Below are positions 50,622 through 59,530 of a stretch of 64,000 bases of DNA, one piece after another. Positions within the stretch are counted from its first letter, which is position 1. The number at the start of each line of letters is the position of its first letter. Both the position numbers and the translations under genes were made by a program. Origin of the DNA: Paenibacillus sp. FSL H8-0079 (GTDB taxonomy: Bacteria; Bacillota; Bacilli; Paenibacillales; Paenibacillaceae); NCBI RefSeq assembly GCF_037991315.1, contig NZ_CP150300.1:3100001-3164000 (forward strand), in the 5' to 3' direction. Below the pieces are notes generated by a model. The model saw only the letters and a list, made by a program, of their open reading frames with translations, had not been told where the DNA came from and did not search any database.

Positions 50622-51740
50622 ATGTTGACGGACAAAGGAAAAATATCGGAAACTCAATTGGCATTCATGGTCTTTCCCGCCATTCTCGCGACGGCCATCT
50701 TATCTGTGCCTGGAATTACAATGCACTATGCAGGACATGACATGTGGATGACTCCAATTATAGGTTCTCTCGTTGGACTGGCTGCCATTGGTATCTCCAT
50801 TGGACTTGATCGTATGTACCCTGGAAAAACGCTTATTCAATCCAGTGTATCGATCATTGGTCGGATTCCAGGCAAGTTATTCGGCCTGATATATATCGCT
50901 TTCTTGCCCCACCTGACGGGCTTGATTATTCGGGAATACGGTGAATTCATTGTCAATAATGCACTTCCAAGTACACCTTTATTTGTTGTGATGGGTACGA
51001 TGGTTGTTGTATGTGCGATTAATGTCAGACTCGGGATCGAAGTTGTCGGACGAACCTCTCAGGTGTTTGTTACCCTGCTGATCGTGCTGCTGGCGTTGAT
51101 CTTTATATTGTTGATTGGTGAACTGAATCCTGCCGAGCTGTTCCCTTTCATGGAGAAAGGACCCATTCCCATTATTACAGGGGCCGCTGCACCTGCTGCA
51201 TGGTTTAGTGAATATATCGTGCTGGCTTTTCTGCTACCTTATGTGAATCAAAAGAAACGAACAACCCGGGTCATGCTGGGTTCCCTTGTAATAACGACAA
51301 CTGCAATGACGGTTACCAATCTGTTTTGCCTGTTTTTAATTGGTGATTTGACGGATACATTCGTATTTCCGGTCATGATCGCAGCAAGATACATAACCAT
51401 TGCGGACTTTCTGCAACATATCGAGTCCCTTATTATTGCAGTCTGGATTTTCGGTATTTTCGTTAAAATTTCCGTTTTTCTGTATATCTTTGCAACATCA
51501 ACTGCGGAATGGTTTGGGTTGAAGGATTATAAACCCGTTGTTGTTCCGCTTTCGTTCCTGTGTATGGTATTTGCTTACTGGGTTGTGTCCGGCGGATCTG
51601 GTATTTCCAGTCTGGTTAGCGCTTCAGCCAACTTGTATACGATCAGCATTTTATTAATCCTTCCGGCTATGATCTACGGTGTCGCATGGCTGAAGAAGGG
51701 TTGGGCACATGTTCGAAAGAATCGAGCGAGTACTGATTGA
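50622..51740 (+). CDS. Spore germinant receptor B subunit (GerB family)
   Basis: This 372-residue protein is a ten-helix membrane protein of the GerB/amino-acid-permease-like family, recognisable by ISETQLAFMVFPAILATAIL at the start and by the central GELNPAELFPFMEKGPIPIITG loop (given to mark residues 180-200). B subunits bind or channel the germinant. ATG 50622 is chosen because AAGGGAGCGG precedes it; the open frame extends upstream into the A-subunit gene without a ribosome site. The C-subunit gene follows 15 bp after the stop. Confidence 0.92.
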   Translation: MLTDKGKISETQLAFMVFPAILATAILSVPGITMHYAGHDMWMTPIIGSLVGLAAIGISIGLDRMYPGKTLIQSSVSIIGRIPGKLFGLIYIAFLPHLTGLIIREYGEFIVNNALPSTPLFVVMGTMVVVCAINVRLGIEVVGRTSQVFVTLLIVLLALIFILLIGELNPAELFPFMEKGPIPIITGAAAPAAWFSEYIVLAFLLPYVNQKKRTTRVMLGSLVITTTAMTVTNLFCLFLIGDLTDTFVFPVMIAARYITIADFLQHIESLIIAVWIFGIFVKISVFLYIFATSTAEWFGLKDYKPVVVPLSFLCMVFAYWVVSGGSGISSLVSASANLYTISILLILPAMIYGVAWLKKGWAHVRKNRASTD

Positions 51741-51755
51741 TGGGAGGAGGGACAC

Positions 51756-52931
51756 TTGCGAATATGCAGAGTACTACTACTGCCGATATTGTCTTGTGTG
51801 CTGTTAAGTGGCTGCTGGGATCGTATCGAAATTAACGATTTGGCCATCGTGCTGGCTACAGGCATCGATTACGAAGAGGGCAAAGTACAATTAACTTCAC
51901 AGATATTTGTTCCGCGCAAAGCAGGTGGAGGAGATAGCAGTGGGAGCGGAGGCAGTCCAAGCGGTGTCACAATGATTCGAACAGCGGAGGGGCGCACGAT
52001 TGCCGAGGCGTTGAATCGGCTGCAACGGAAAGTTCCCCGGAATATGTTCTGGGGGCACTGTGAAGTCATTATCATTAGTGAGCAAGCAGGCAAACGCGGT
52101 ATTCGCGAGTACATCGATTTCTTCCTGCGTTATCCTCAGTTTAGGGAACATGCATATGTCTTTTCCAGCGAAAAGGCAGCGAAAGATATCCTAGCGTTAC
52201 TTGATCCCCTGGAGCGAAGTTCAGCTGAATCGCTGCGTGAGATGGCCAATCTGAAGCTTGGTACACGAATTACCGCGCTCGAGCTGGCTAAATCGATTGA
52301 AGGTCCGAGCAGCTCCGTCATTTTGTCTCGCATGTTAATCTTACCGCCAGAACCCGATCAGGATAAACTGACTACGACGCCATATGTGAAAGGTCTGAGC
52401 TTGTATAATAAGGATCGCTATGTCAAAACAGTTAAAGAACCATTAAGTGTAGGTGTATTACTACTCGCAAAAGAGCTGAACAACATTATCATGCCTGTTG
52501 AGTTTGAGCCGTTAGAGGGTACTTTCTCAATCCGACTCATTGATATTAAAACCACCTTGAAGCCGCGAATTGTAAACCAGCATTGGAGCATGAAGGTGGA
52601 TATCCAAACCAGCGGAGAAGTGGTCTTAAATACGACGGATGCCAATCTGACGGATCCCGCTGTGTTAACTAAACTGGAAAAGGAATGGTCTGCCAAGCTC
52701 ACATCTCTGGCTTATGATGCTTTAGACCTGTCCCAGAAGGAACTGCGCTCCGATTTCTTCAAATTTGCAGTTGAATTCCGCAGATATTATCCGAAGCAAT
52801 GGAAGAAGCAGGAGAAGAATTGGGAAACCCTCTATCCTGAATTGGACGTGGAAGTTAAAGTGGATGCACACGTCGTTCGTACCGGTAAATCAACAGGGCC
52901 ACAGGGAATACCGAATGAGGACGAAACTTGA
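51756..52931 (+). CDS. Spore germinant receptor C subunit, lipoprotein (GerC family)
   Basis: This 391-residue Ger(x)C protein starts with a lipoprotein signal, SCVLLSGCWDRIEINDLA, whose lipobox LSGC marks Cys near residue 20 for diacylglycerol attachment. The following DLAIVLATGIDYE is the standard start of the mature domain. The rest has the three-domain GerC plan with RTAEGRTIAEALNRL and a final DAHVVRTGKS strand. It anchors to the outer face of the spore inner membrane and completes the receptor with the A and B subunits. The start is a TTG with GGGAGGAGGG before it. Confidence 0.92.
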   Translation: MRICRVLLLPILSCVLLSGCWDRIEINDLAIVLATGIDYEEGKVQLTSQIFVPRKAGGGDSSGSGGSPSGVTMIRTAEGRTIAEALNRLQRKVPRNMFWGHCEVIIISEQAGKRGIREYIDFFLRYPQFREHAYVFSSEKAAKDILALLDPLERSSAESLREMANLKLGTRITALELAKSIEGPSSSVILSRMLILPPEPDQDKLTTTPYVKGLSLYNKDRYVKTVKEPLSVGVLLLAKELNNIIMPVEFEPLEGTFSIRLIDIKTTLKPRIVNQHWSMKVDIQTSGEVVLNTTDANLTDPAVLTKLEKEWSAKLTSLAYDALDLSQKELRSDFFKFAVEFRRYYPKQWKKQEKNWETLYPELDVEVKVDAHVVRTGKSTGPQGIPNEDET

Positions 52932-52976
52932 ACGGGATTCACTCCTGTTACAATCCTGAGAAAGAGTGGTGATCGC

Positions 52977-53195
52977 ATGAAACTGGGCTCTATCCTTGGA
53001 ATCCTGCTGCTCGCGACCGCGATAGTATATGGAGAGTGGAGAAGTTGTAAAGAGAAGCGAGCCAGAATAGTGACAGCAGGGATTACTGCTGTGGCGGCTG
53101 TGATTGGTATCATTCTCCTCTTTCAACCTCGCTTGCCTGGTCCCACACAGATTGTGAAGCTTGTATTTGGAAGCGTGGATAAATTTATGAAATAA
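52977..53195 (+). CDS. Small two-helix membrane protein at the end of the ger operon
   Basis: This 72-residue protein has two membrane helices (about 5-20 and 33-52), separated by a basic loop (RSCKEKRAR), and a short amphipathic C-terminus. It lies 45 bp after the GerC gene on the same strand and before a terminator. Small extra membrane proteins (D subunits) occur with several germinant receptors and modulate them, so that is the likely role by position. The sequence alone does not prove it. Confidence 0.7.
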   Translation: MKLGSILGILLLATAIVYGEWRSCKEKRARIVTAGITAVAAVIGIILLFQPRLPGPTQIVKLVFGSVDKFMK

Positions 53196-53211
53196 AATGA
53201 TAGAAAGAAGG

Positions 53212-53257
53212 AAGGAAGGACCAAGTCTCTGATAAGCAGAGATTTGGTCCTTCCTTT
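53212..53257. terminator. Bidirectional terminator after the ger operon
   Basis: The arms AAGGAAGGACCAA and TTGGTCCTTCCTT pair perfectly over 13 bp with an inner TCTCT/AGAGA stem. It lies between the convergent germination operon and the GH18-like gene. Confidence 0.85.
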
Positions 53258-53289
53258 ACTTTAAGTGAGCTGCATCCATTTATGGATGT

Positions 53290-54564
53290 CTATTCTTTGA
53301 TGACAGATGCATTCACGGCATCTTCCATCTTCGTATTGTAGGAACGGAACAGACCCAGGCGCCAGAAGGCGGCTCCTTTGAGGTCATAACGTTTGGCAAG
53401 ACCCAGCTTATCATCCACAGAGGACGGCGTTTCACTGCTCAGACTGATACCGAGTAGTAGCTTATTTTTCGGGACACCAGTTTGAAGAGCTAGCTGAATG
53501 GCTTGGTCCACAAGGCTATTGGGTTCGGGTACCTGGGATTTGGTGCCAACTGGATTATACTGATAAGCCATAATGATAAGATCATCTGCGATGGAGGCAA
53601 GTGTCTTGTAATCATATCCTTTATAAGCACTGTTTAGCGGCGGTACCGCCAAAGATAAGGCTGTGTCCTGGGGCAAGGAACTCTTTAATTGCTTCACGTA
53701 AGCATTGAGTAGCTTCTGTTGTTCTACCGCATCCAGTTTAAAACCGAGTCCTTCAAAATCCAGAACAACTCCGCCAAAACCATGCTCTGCTACAGCAGCA
53801 GTTATACCTTCAATTGATTTCTGTCGCAGGCTGCTGTCGCTCAGAACTTTGGTCAGTTCTCCGTTTCCATCCAAGGCATACACCATGAGCTGTGGTTGGA
53901 TCTGTTGATCCGCTGCGTCAGCAATGATGGACTGCGGCGTAATATCACCCGCAGCAGCAGGGAGACGATACTCATCACCCTGGAGCGTAAACTGACCTTC
54001 ACGATCAATGCGGCTCCAGCCAAATGCTACAGAGTTCATGGAAGCAATAAGATCCTTTTCTTGAAAGGATTGCAATGCATAGAAGGCTCTCAAATGCATT
54101 TCGCGCCGTGGTGAGACGAGGGAGACGGTTTTGGTTGCTTGATTCCAGCTTACCTGTACATCGAATTGGTTACTGAATGAACTGAGTGGAATGAGTACGC
54201 GTCCTTCCCGCTGAACAGGTGCTGCGGGGAGTGTAACTTTTTTACCATTTACGGTGGCTGTGGTACTGCCAACTTGTAATAGCACCTCAGTAGTTTGTCC
54301 GTTCACCGTATTCGTCGCTTTTACAGTCTGTGATGTGCTGTTCCAGGTAATATCAATACCAAGGGCTTCCCCGACCGTCCGAAACGGAACGTAAGTGACC
54401 CCTTTATCAATTCGGGGAGCTGCATCAAATTTCAGGGGAACATCATCCAGTTGAACTGAAATGGCAGGCGCAGCGTAGACTCCACCCATATTGGGAGTGC
54501 TACCAAGGACGGAGAGAGCAATTACAGTAACCGCAGCGATTTTTCCTACACGTTTAATGAACAT
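53290..54564 (-). CDS. Secreted GH18-like protein with copper-amine-oxidase-N domain
   Basis: This 424-residue protein has a signal peptide (about 1-32), a copper-amine-oxidase N1-type stalk domain (about 33-155, with PRIDKGVTYVPFRTVGEALG and GRVLIPLSSFSNQF) and a GH18-like TIM barrel. In the barrel, FGGVVLDFEGLG near 270 carries the catalytic DxE and DLIIMAYQYNPVG near 325 is the strand 6-7 region. Similar barrels occur in spore-cortex enzymes (YaaH, YdhD), which cleave N-acetylglucosamine bonds, so a cell-wall or cortex role fits the adjacent ger operon. The full DxxDxDxE motif is only partly kept. Confidence 0.85.
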   Translation of the reverse strand: MFIKRVGKIAAVTVIALSVLGSTPNMGGVYAAPAISVQLDDVPLKFDAAPRIDKGVTYVPFRTVGEALGIDITWNSTSQTVKATNTVNGQTTEVLLQVGSTTATVNGKKVTLPAAPVQREGRVLIPLSSFSNQFDVQVSWNQATKTVSLVSPRREMHLRAFYALQSFQEKDLIASMNSVAFGWSRIDREGQFTLQGDEYRLPAAAGDITPQSIIADAADQQIQPQLMVYALDGNGELTKVLSDSSLRQKSIEGITAAVAEHGFGGVVLDFEGLGFKLDAVEQQKLLNAYVKQLKSSLPQDTALSLAVPPLNSAYKGYDYKTLASIADDLIIMAYQYNPVGTKSQVPEPNSLVDQAIQLALQTGVPKNKLLLGISLSSETPSSVDDKLGLAKRYDLKGAAFWRLGLFRSYNTKMEDAVNASVIKE

Positions 54565-54747
54565 CGTAAATTTCCTCCAACTTCCTACATAAGTAGTAGT
54601 ATCATGTTTTGAACAGAATCTAGTAATCTAGCATATGTAGCATAACAAAATTTTCATATCGTTCCAATATAAGAGTTGGATTTTTAGTCATATGGAGGGC
54701 AGGAATCGTAATATACTCCAATAAACATTGCGGAAGGAGTGTGTTTG

Positions 54748-55116
54748 TTGCCAAACTCTACGGGCTTTATTTACAATCCAACTTCGGGTGAGACCCAATC
54801 CACTCAGCTCATAGTGACGTGCATTAATGATTCCCTCAATGCACCTGTCAATGTTGAGCTGGAAGTGTTCAGATGGGACACCACTCAAGCTGCACGCATA
54901 CCTATTGGTCATGATCTTTTTGAATTACTTCCCCAAGCGACGAGAAGCTTAATCTATCCGCTGATCAATGCGGCGTTTTACGAGGTACAAAGTGATTATT
55001 TCAGTGCTACAAGTACGGTCATCCATGTATTCGGTGTTAACTCTACAGGCCAGATCATTCAGCGTGTGCTTCAATCGGAGATGACATTAATTGACCGTTT
55101 CACAAATATCCCTTAA
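54748..55116 (+). CDS. Small beta-rich protein, possible spore-surface protein
   Basis: This 122-residue protein has no known domain name. It is rich in Thr, Ser, Asn and Val with alternating hydrophobics (STQLIVTCINDSLNAPVNVE, STVIHVFGVNSTGQIIQ), which suggests a beta sandwich. It has no signal peptide and no membrane helix. The TTG at 54748 has GGAAGGAG 8 bp before it. The propeller gene follows 18 bp later. Short beta-rich proteins without signals that begin PNSTGFIYN are reminiscent of exosporium or spore-coat surface proteins; this is an inference from composition and neighbours. Confidence 0.65.
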   Translation: MPNSTGFIYNPTSGETQSTQLIVTCINDSLNAPVNVELEVFRWDTTQAARIPIGHDLFELLPQATRSLIYPLINAAFYEVQSDYFSATSTVIHVFGVNSTGQIIQRVLQSEMTLIDRFTNIP

Positions 55117-55134
55117 ACGAAAAGAGGTGAGCAG

Positions 55135-56367
55135 ATGGTAGTTGTGAACATTACTGGAGCGTTGGCAGGCAGTCAATTTGAACCCTCGATTGCAGTTAAT
55201 ACGTTGAACCCGAATATCATGTGTGTGGTCGCTGTGGATACCAGTACAGGACCAACATTGACTGGATTCTATCGGTCCATTAATGGAGGCAGTACCTGGT
55301 CCACTACTGTACTTCCTCAACCGGCAGGTTATGCAGGAGCAGAGGCGCCTACGATAGACTATACGTTTCCGAACACCTTTATCATTACCGTGCATTTGTT
55401 TAACGGGATCAATGATGGTACGATTGCGAGTTATACTTCTTTTGATGATGGACTCACTTGGCAGCCACCCGTTATCGTGCAAGCGGGGTTTGGTACCATT
55501 GTTCATAATGATGAGCCTTACATAGCTGTTGACCGTTCTCCCGGTAGCCCTTATCGAGGCAATGCATATGTCGGATATACGCCGCTTGCTACCACTTCTT
55601 CCGCTATATTTACGCAAAGATCGCTCTCACAGGGAATATCCTGGGACCCGCCTGATCGTCAATCGAACCCTCGTGGAATACATGATCGGGCAGCGTTAGC
55701 TGTTGGGTTCTCAGGTCAGGTCTATGCAGGTTATATCATTACGGGGCCTGTCAGTCCTTCTGCGCTATTGCGCATTTCGTACGATGGGGGAATTACCTAT
55801 CAACCTCCTCTTGAGAGACAGGCAACGTTTATCTCATCCGTCGTACCCGCGCCTTCGCCCTTGCCTGTACCGAATTACGCTTTTCGAGTACAGACCAACT
55901 TAAGTTTGGGGGCGGATATATCGAGTGGGCCTAACAGTGGGGCTGTATATGGCGTTTGGAATGATGCACGTGCCGGATATACCGATGTTTTATTCTGCGA
56001 ATCTCCGGATGGCCTTCTATGGTCAGATCCAGTCAGTATTACAGGCGCACCTCCAGGTACGCAGAATTTTTTCCCATCGATCACTGTATCACCTTTTGCG
56101 GGCACGATCCGGGTTATTTATTACACGAATCGAATTGACGGTTTTTTGCTGGACGTCTTTGTTGCGGAATCTTTTGATGGGGGTGCCAGTTTCTCGAACC
56201 GTCGGATTACAACTACATCCTTTAATCCAAATGGCAACTCTCCGATGCCCACAGTACTGATTGGAGACTATATTACTGCGGCTACAGTTAGTCCGGATAA
56301 TCTCGCAGCAGTTTGGATGGCTACAACGCCGCCCACGGGTAAGCTGGATGTTTATTTTGGAAACTAA
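55135..56367 (+). CDS. Asp-box (BNR) beta-propeller, sialidase-like
   Basis: This 410-residue protein has five Asp-box motifs of the S-x-D-x-G-x-T-W type: SINGGSTW near 43, SFDDGLTW near 101, SYDGGITY near 216, SPDGLLW near 285 and SFDGGASF near 344. They mark the blades of a six-bladed propeller like that of sialidases. I could not see the arginine triad and nucleophile Tyr/Glu arrangement expected of a true sialidase, so a binding or structural role is as likely as catalysis. There is no signal peptide. It forms a unit with the small beta-rich gene upstream, and its product may sit on the spore surface. Confidence 0.75.
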   Translation: MVVVNITGALAGSQFEPSIAVNTLNPNIMCVVAVDTSTGPTLTGFYRSINGGSTWSTTVLPQPAGYAGAEAPTIDYTFPNTFIITVHLFNGINDGTIASYTSFDDGLTWQPPVIVQAGFGTIVHNDEPYIAVDRSPGSPYRGNAYVGYTPLATTSSAIFTQRSLSQGISWDPPDRQSNPRGIHDRAALAVGFSGQVYAGYIITGPVSPSALLRISYDGGITYQPPLERQATFISSVVPAPSPLPVPNYAFRVQTNLSLGADISSGPNSGAVYGVWNDARAGYTDVLFCESPDGLLWSDPVSITGAPPGTQNFFPSITVSPFAGTIRVIYYTNRIDGFLLDVFVAESFDGGASFSNRRITTTSFNPNGNSPMPTVLIGDYITAATVSPDNLAAVWMATTPPTGKLDVYFGN

Positions 56368-56383
56368 TTCAATGTAAATGGAA

Positions 56384-56434
56384 CACCCCCATACCTTAAT
56401 CTTTAATAACAAACAGATTAAGAGTATGGGGGTG
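56384..56434. terminator. Bidirectional terminator
   Basis: The arms CACCCCCATACCTTAATCT and AGATTAAGAGTATGGGGGTG form an almost perfect 19-bp stem between convergent genes. Confidence 0.85.
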
Positions 56435-56446
56435 GAGGTATTCATG

Positions 56447-56872
56447 TTAATCCGAAACGACAAATCCGTCGAAACTCTCGGGGCCTACCCGAACCGTTCC
56501 GAGCAGGTTGGTACTGATAAATGCGGAGTAGGTTAATTGTGGCACAATCGGAATGTTAAAGTCACTGGCAGAGAAGACAATCACTTCAGGGTTAAGCAGA
56601 CCGTTCAGACCATACGTGTAGTTTCCCGAGTAAACGATCGGATCGGTTGCCACTGTGCCTCTTACAATAATAATCCTCACTTGAAATAGAGCAAGCGGTA
56701 ATTGTACCGTTATGGTTCCTTTTAGGGAGACTCTCAGATTGGTTCCTGCTCCAGCCGTTTGCAGACCAATCTGTGCGAATAACTGAGGTGTGTTAATCAC
56801 AGGAATCGGTATGGAGATGGAATTAAACAACGCAGCATTTTGCGATGATCTTGCATCCAGAAATTGAGTCAA
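56447..56872 (-). CDS. Beta-rich protein, possible exosporium/spore-surface protein
   Basis: This 141-residue protein has no signal and no membrane helix. Nearly all of it reads as beta strands (GTNLRVSLKGTITVQLPLAL, FQVRIIIVRGT, LTYSAFISTNLLGTVRVG). The layout, with a short leader (TQFLDARSSQNAALFNS) and a jelly-roll-like domain, recalls exosporium proteins such as ExsF/BxpB, but I see no decisive motif. It lies tail to tail with the propeller gene across a shared terminator, which supports a common spore-surface theme. Confidence 0.6.
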   Translation of the reverse strand: MTQFLDARSSQNAALFNSISIPIPVINTPQLFAQIGLQTAGAGTNLRVSLKGTITVQLPLALFQVRIIIVRGTVATDPIVYSGNYTYGLNGLLNPEVIVFSASDFNIPIVPQLTYSAFISTNLLGTVRVGPESFDGFVVSD

Positions 56873-56913
56873 CGTATATACCTCCTATCTGTTCAGATAG
56901 AATAATATATTCC

Positions 56914-58149
56914 TCATTCAGAGATTTGCATGGACGTTGGTGCAGCGCTGGAAATATTAAAGACAAACCGACTGCCCAAGTGACTTGTCTCTTTAAGCCA
57001 TACAATGCCACCCATTAATTCAGCGAGTTGTTTACAGATGGACAGGCCTAGCCCCGCTCCACCATACTTTCCTGAGTTACCATGAATTTGCGAATAGGAT
57101 TTGAACAACAGATCCTGGCGATCTTGCGGTATGCCGATGCCTGTATCTCTTATCTCATAGGAGACATGTAGCGTACCTTCTGGATCAGCAGATACCTGAG
57201 TGGAGATACATACTTCACCATTCTCCGTGAATTTAAGCGCATTCCCAACGAGATTGATTAGAATCTGACGGACTTTATGCTGATCGCCAATAAGCATCAG
57301 ATGATCATTTATATTGTATTCTGCGTATAATCGAATTCCTTTTTTCTGTGCTTCAGAGGAAAACAACTGTAGTACGTGGTCAACTGTGTCAATGACACTA
57401 TAAGGATTGACCTCCAAAGAGATCGCACCTGCTTCCATTTTGGAATAATCGAGAATTTGATCCATCATAGACAGAAGGCTGGTACCACTTTCTTCAATGA
57501 CATTAACATACAACGATTGATCCTCATTCAGTGTTGTAGATTGCAACAGGTTTGCCATGGCAAGAACACCATTCATTGGGGTTCGGATTTCGTGGCTGAG
57601 GATGGCAAGCAGATTTTTCTTCTCTTCTAGCATTTTGGAAGTGGTTTCTTCCGCACGTTTTAACTGCTGCAGGGTCGTTTCCATCTCTAGCAGACTCGTG
57701 AAAAAGGAAGACAAGGAGAGCAGCAAATCTATGTCCTTCTGTTGGTAGGAATAGAAATCCTGATCAAATGAGCAGAGGGAGCCATAAATTTCTCCATTCT
57801 CATCATGTATGGGTACACCGACAAATGAACATCCACCTACGAATTCGGTTGCGTCCATATGTCTGGTTAATGGATGAGTCAGATTATTATCGATTACCAA
57901 CGGGCCTTGGGAATGTTCAGTCACAAGCGCACAGTATGACTCGGCGTTGTCAACGACTAGCCCTTCACCTAATATTAGTTTTTCACGATTATATACATTG
58001 AGAACTTTGGTCGATAGATGATCCAACTGGGCGATACAAAACGTATTTGCAGGAATTAACCTGCTCGCTGTATCCATAACGTTAGCAGCCGAATCGTATA
58101 ATTTATGTGAGACAATGGATAGTACATTAATGAATTCTGTTTTCAACAT
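56914..58149 (-). CDS. GAF-domain sensor histidine kinase (soluble, orphan)
   Basis: This 411-residue kinase has an N-terminal GAF domain (about 10-150, with GGCSFVGVPIHDENGEIYGSL) and a short coiled coil. The H box contains the phospho-accepting His in LLAILSHEIRTPMNGVLAM near residue 187, and the ATPase boxes are NLVGNALKFT, IRDTGIGIPQD, LFKSYSQI and GGAGLGLSIC. There is no membrane helix, no receiver domain and no neighbouring response regulator. It is therefore a cytoplasmic orphan kinase of the kind that can feed the sporulation phosphorelay, although that is inference. Confidence 0.88.
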   Translation of the reverse strand: MLKTEFINVLSIVSHKLYDSAANVMDTASRLIPANTFCIAQLDHLSTKVLNVYNREKLILGEGLVVDNAESYCALVTEHSQGPLVIDNNLTHPLTRHMDATEFVGGCSFVGVPIHDENGEIYGSLCSFDQDFYSYQQKDIDLLLSLSSFFTSLLEMETTLQQLKRAEETTSKMLEEKKNLLAILSHEIRTPMNGVLAMANLLQSTTLNEDQSLYVNVIEESGTSLLSMMDQILDYSKMEAGAISLEVNPYSVIDTVDHVLQLFSSEAQKKGIRLYAEYNINDHLMLIGDQHKVRQILINLVGNALKFTENGEVCISTQVSADPEGTLHVSYEIRDTGIGIPQDRQDLLFKSYSQIHGNSGKYGGAGLGLSICKQLAELMGGIVWLKETSHLGSRFVFNISSAAPTSMQISE

Positions 58150-58316
58150 ATTGATTTGACGCCTCCTGATGGTAAAGATTCGTTATGTACTTGTATGTAC
58201 CAGTATATATGAATTCATAGAATAGGGCATGCATGGTTTTGACAGTGAAAGACGGAAATGAGAAAATATAATGCTGTGGAACATGTATATATTAATAAAA
58301 TGTTGGAGGCAAATCA

Positions 58317-58625
58317 ATGAATCAGCGTTTTCGAATTACCCGATCCATGCAAGAAAGCAATGCGGAACAATCCATCTCCCTGGAAGAGTGCAAACTCTAC
58401 TTCGCATCCAAACCCGATTTTACCTATTCAACGGTTCTTAACATTGTCGGAGCGGAGAGCACCATGTCCATCGATGGGGACTTTTTTATGTGGGACCTTG
58501 AAGGAGCACAGATCGCTTTTCGTTTGTACATGGGAGATCTGTATGTAGCTATTTCTAACGAAGCTATTGTACCCAAAATGATTGAAATTGCAACAGATCT
58601 GCATGCAGATATCGTTGAAGGATAA
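58317..58625 (+). CDS. Conserved-looking small hypothetical protein
   Basis: This 102-residue protein has no domain I can name. It is acidic and compact, with an N-terminal strand (RFRITRSM), a helix around SLEECKLYFAS and a run of strands (STMSIDGDFFMWDLEGAQIAFRLYMGDLYVAIS, residues 49-80, given to mark it). A last helix follows (VPKMIEIATDLHADI). There is no signal peptide. GGAGG lies 8-9 bp before the ATG. The next gene is preceded by its own structured leader, so this one appears to be monocistronic. Confidence 0.65.
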   Translation: MNQRFRITRSMQESNAEQSISLEECKLYFASKPDFTYSTVLNIVGAESTMSIDGDFFMWDLEGAQIAFRLYMGDLYVAISNEAIVPKMIEIATDLHADIVEG

Positions 58626-58688
58626 AAGATTTAGTGAACGAGCGTTGAATAAAATGTAATCATGTTAGTCGTAGTATAGTTTGGATAA

Positions 58689-58770
58689 TCCTGTAAAGAT
58701 GAGACCAAAGGTTTATTTATATTCCATATGTTAGCTTGTAATATATGGAATATAAATAATTTTACAGGAG
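58689..58770 (+). promoter_or_regulatory. SD-sequestering hairpin in the lipase leader
   Basis: ATTTATATTCCATAT (58715-58729) pairs perfectly with ATATGGAATATAAAT (58743-58757) around a 13-nt loop. Outside it, TCCTGTAAA (58689-58697) is the exact complement of TTTACAGGA (58761-58769), which contains the lipase Shine-Dalgarno. When both stems form, the SD is hidden. This could be a translational switch or thermosensor-like leader; a transcription factor site is the alternative. Confidence 0.55.
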
Positions 58771-58780
58771 AGTGAATCAA

Positions 58781-59386
58781 GTGAAAAAGACTAAATTAGC
58801 ACTGATTTTATTCATGAGTATGATCCTTACCTTATCAGTACCCGGGATAGGCTCAAGTTCAAAGGTTTATGCAGCTACAGCCCGTACACCCATTGTATTG
58901 GTACATGGATTAACTGGTTCAGATAGCAATTTTACAGCGATTGAGAGTTATTTGCGTAGCCAAGGGTGGACGAGAGACGAACTATTTGCGATTGATCTTC
59001 CTAGTAAACAAGGAAACCAACTGTTGAATTCCGCAGCAATCAGTCGATTCGTAGATGATGTCCTACGCGAAACGGGCCACACCAAAGTCAATATTGTAGC
59101 GCATAGCATGGGCGGAGCCAATAGTCTCTATTACATACTTAACCGTGGAGGCGCTTCCAAAGTGGATAAGTTGATCACCCTCGGCGGGGCTAATCGATTG
59201 ACTACAACAACAGCTCCGAGTGGAATAAAGGTGACTTCGATCTATTCCACCAGTGATACGATTGTATCCCCGACACTTTCCCGGTTGAGCGGGGCGAATA
59301 ACATTTCCGTTTCCCTCGTATCTCATATCGGTCTGCTGTTTAATTCTCGGGTGAACGCCCTGATCAAAACTGCGTTGAACGAGTAG
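58781..59386 (+). CDS. Secreted lipase, LipA-like (family I.4)
   Basis: This 201-residue protein has a signal peptide (KKTK, hydrophobic core, cleavage near VYAATA at residues 29-34) and then a minimal lidless alpha/beta-hydrolase like Bacillus LipA. The oxyanion segment is IVLVHGLTGSD, the nucleophile Ser is 109 in the AHSMGG variant typical of this family, Asp is about 159 in YSTSDTIV and His about 182 in VSHIGLL. It cleaves triacylglycerols or esters outside the cell. The second GTG (58781) is preferred, since ACAGGAG is 10 bp before it and only 1 bp before the first GTG (58772). Confidence 0.9.
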   Translation: MKKTKLALILFMSMILTLSVPGIGSSSKVYAATARTPIVLVHGLTGSDSNFTAIESYLRSQGWTRDELFAIDLPSKQGNQLLNSAAISRFVDDVLRETGHTKVNIVAHSMGGANSLYYILNRGGASKVDKLITLGGANRLTTTTAPSGIKVTSIYSTSDTIVSPTLSRLSGANNISVSLVSHIGLLFNSRVNALIKTALNE

Positions 59387-59487
59387 CCGCCACACGAAAT
59401 GCACATCCTTAATAGATACAAAGTGATAAATTTGAACACAACTGACCACTTATGGCAGTCGTGTTTTCGTATTGCGGAGTAAAACAA

Positions 59488-59523
59488 AGAAGAGGTCCCT
59501 GCTGGAGAGCAAGGGCCTCTTCT
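59488..59523. terminator. Terminator between convergent genes
   Basis: The arms AGAAGAGGTCCCT and AGGGCCTCTTCT (one bulge) form a strong stem between the lipase and the reductase-like gene. Confidence 0.75.
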
Positions 59524-59530
59524 GTTTATT

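Noticed and set aside
55135..56367. Calling the Asp-box propeller a true sialidase
   Set aside because: Five Asp boxes define the fold only. I could not identify the arginine triad and the Tyr/Glu nucleophile pair needed for sialidase activity.
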